From an uncultured Selenomonadaceae bacterium (lineage in GTDB: Bacteria > Bacillota > Negativicutes > Selenomonadales > Selenomonadaceae), in assembly GCA_905236665.1 (NCBI GenBank), contig CAJONF010000068.1, positions 1-7,366 of the forward strand: a stretch of 7,366 nt of DNA. The letters run 5' to 3'. A program made the translations under genes and the position numbers. Below the pieces are notes generated by a model. That model searched no databases. It saw only the letters and a list, made by a program, of their open reading frames with translations, and was not told the origin of the DNA. Below, one piece after another: positions 6,901 through 7,366 of this stretch. How positions within the stretch are numbered: the stretch's first letter is position 1; each line of letters starts with the position of its first letter.

Positions 6901-7366
6901 TGCAGGAATTTTCGCTACTTATGGCACAATCGGCTATGGCGCAGAATCTTCGCGAGCCACAGTTTACGATACGCGCCTTGGTCTTTATGCCGGTTATCAC
7001 AATCGCCAGAGCAATCTTTATTTTTATGTCAATGGCGGACAGCTTAGAAACTCTTTGCACAGGGGAATTTCCCCGCTCGGCTTATCAACAAACGCCAAAT
7101 ACAACAGCCGCATTTTTGAAATTGGCGGCGAATACAAATACGATCTCACCCCCAAAAAAATTTGGCACGTTAACCCTTATGTAAATTTCCAGACATCGCA
7201 CCTAAAACAGAACAGTTACAAAGAGAGTGGCGCGGGCATTTACAATCAGCACGTAAACGCCAACAGCAATACTTACTTTGCCGCGCAGGTTGGTTTGGAT
7301 TTGAAACGCTATTATCGGCGGGGTATGGTTGGTTTAAAATTTGGCGTTAAACACGGGTTCACGGGT
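3935..7366 (+). CDS. Autotransporter (type Va) with degenerate metzincin-like domain and beta-helix passenger; C-terminus outside window
   Basis: Open frame of 1144 codons to the window edge. Residues 1-33 form a signal peptide: basic KRKNNNSRR, hydrophobic core 14-28, likely cut after VAA. Residues about 62-352 resemble a metzincin-type metalloprotease: YWKNIL near the front, LELAHALG (207-214) where HExxHxxG is expected, a Met-turn-like LMS (324-326) and TELELAAMQDLGYNID (337-352). FFGRSVY follows, a junction I recall from Negativicutes autotransporters. Residues about 360-775 are Gly/Asn-rich beta-helix repeats (GTNNTINQ, GIRVDG, SGNISS). A helical stretch (779-855), four 12-residue repeats (870-917) and a beta-barrel start (NNFWLNYMKNWG, 952 onward, with alternating aromatic strands) complete it. 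The barrel inserts in the outer membrane and displays the passenger. The start is uncertain: ATG 3935 follows a weak GAGAG, GTG 3929 and ATG 3896 are also in frame, and ATG 3941 lies too near GGAG. I saw no convincing promoter. Confidence 0.9.
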   Translation, partial: MEMTKRKNNNSRRGVFAVAIFFGALAASGQVAASQTEYIYSDDLPAIEMEFFDSDELSSTYDFSEPIINAAKYSASYWKNILNLRSGAVPWQIALTTSDGKIINAQTYSFYRNAATKTNYIAQMLQGNRTLTAFDLQSLADEKILADEVQTLLRENASANRGAISVVTIGKYLGMNRIDAKNGWSIDEKTILPTNEQAADLVGALRLELAHALGAEVLLDSTLKKFSKDASDINAWTFHLVDTNGNAAAVGKQIVTSAELIALQDEDPELNAADFFVADKKIFFVGNNVTKVLNNATFDGVKGIPLNAWNGSNFDGVQTLIPGLMSNLPYKNYSTFTELELAAMQDLGYNIDRKKFFGRSVYSSGGSLTNLTNYTSDEDLAIGLHVWGTNNTINQRANISLTGDGAVGIRVDGLENKVTIRSGASINSDGERGKGVLISYGRDQSLDIAGNVSAAGNAVEFNFGSNMLGASSEYRGSYLRHLRGINSSGNISSARNLSLNITDGFNYSADELNGALVNDFNLSGSLTGGEHAIYIGKNAFVKNININNGADITGDIVSDWKHFTAADGFPTNMGFAIRIQYDGKTINPARYVPDLVTDLNFNADIKYGGDIIGADNIKMHVTGGTLNYSGTADILSVDVANGANLFGGTFNLNDMTGNFATGYTDDTTGKFYNHGTIGASSADTNLVINGDLISDGILQKVSGGKAGSIIVNGAADINGSTVTTDSLLPNETATVLIAESITGEIKNPVDKPVSISAMLNATGEIVGNTLTVTTYETNNLDGLNSKEEQTFDAMKNMFETLEEENKQDEMRDLYNLNPVEAKQTLTEIGSNDSAQVMSVAQQSTAVDKMISNRITHVFTPDYVDAASQGFSTDHFDIPATNFSTDHFDVPATSFSTDHFDVPATNFSHDHFDTTTKNPDYVEVNVHPTNFADGDDSAPAIKVKVKTPKRQENNFWLNYMKNWGSLRGGTDYHGSAIVGGYDRPISKKWRAGIFATYGTIGYGAESSRATVYDTRLGLYAGYHNRQSNLYFYVNGGQLRNSLHRGISPLGLSTNAKYNSRIFEIGGEYKYDLTPKKIWHVNPYVNFQTSHLKQNSYKESGAGIYNQHVNANSNTYFAAQVGLDLKRYYRRGMVGLKFGVKHGFTG
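6542..6685 (+). repeat. Four 36-bp in-frame tandem repeats (12-residue FSTDHFDVPATN units)
   Basis: Units lie at 6542-6577, 6578-6613, 6614-6649 and 6650-6685. Copies 2 and 3 differ at only two bases, copy 1 at a few, and copy 4 keeps FSHDHFD but diverges at its end. The encoded unit is FSTDHFD(V/I)PAT(N/S), rich in Asp, His and Phe. The array lies between the helical segment and the beta-barrel of the autotransporter. Near-identical DNA suggests recent expansion, possibly variable in copy number between strains. A remnant, PTNFADGDD (927-935), may be a decayed further copy. Confidence 0.93.

Noticed and set aside
4648..7184. Several 60-100 codon frames on both strands inside the autotransporter gene
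   Set aside because: All lie within the uninterrupted 1144-codon autotransporter frame and look like frame shadows.
1..7366. Insertion sequences, tRNA genes, CRISPR arrays
   Set aside because: No transposase-like frame, cloverleaf-like stretch or spaced direct-repeat array was seen; the only tandem repeat is in frame within the autotransporter.

Overview
The window carries a compact housekeeping block, rpmH-rnpA-yidD-yidC-jag (+ strand, 1510 to about 3871), between two large surface or secreted protein genes that both run off the window. The housekeeping proteins look Firmicutes-like: a short YidC without the large periplasmic domain, and a Jag/KhpB protein with KH and R3H domains. The right-hand gene, however, encodes a classical outer-membrane autotransporter. 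Firmicute-like core genes beside an outer-membrane protein point to a diderm Firmicute, most likely the Negativicutes (Selenomonas/Veillonella relatives). This is inferred from gene content and remembered family motifs, not from a search.

Left (1-1103, - strand): the N-terminal 367 residues of an acidic protein without a signal peptide that has several glycine/aspartate-rich RTX-type calcium-binding motifs. It is probably a type I-secreted surface protein. Its C-terminus lies outside the window. Between it and rpmH (1104-1580) is a gene-free region with two strong promoters pointing away from each other. Their -35 boxes sit inside a perfect 10-bp inverted repeat. The leftward promoter would give the RTX gene a leader of roughly 340 nt.

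Centre: rpmH (L34, TTG start) is followed by a rho-independent terminator or attenuator, then rnpA, yidD (4-nt overlap), yidC (TTG start) and jag (directly abutting yidC). These genes serve ribosome assembly (L34), tRNA 5' maturation (RNase P protein), membrane protein insertion (YidD, YidC) and RNA binding linked to envelope growth (Jag). A large branched hairpin with nine T's closes the operon. The usual next genes (mnmE, mnmG) are absent, and neither dnaA nor a recognisable DnaA-box cluster lies next to rpmH.

Right (3935-7366, + strand): the first 1144 residues of a type Va autotransporter. In order it has a signal peptide, a metzincin-like metalloprotease domain whose zinc motif appears degraded, a glycine/asparagine-rich beta-helix passenger, a helical segment, four 12-residue tandem repeats and the start of the beta-barrel. 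The most unusual parts are the apparently dead protease domain, the tandem repeat and the mirrored divergent promoters.
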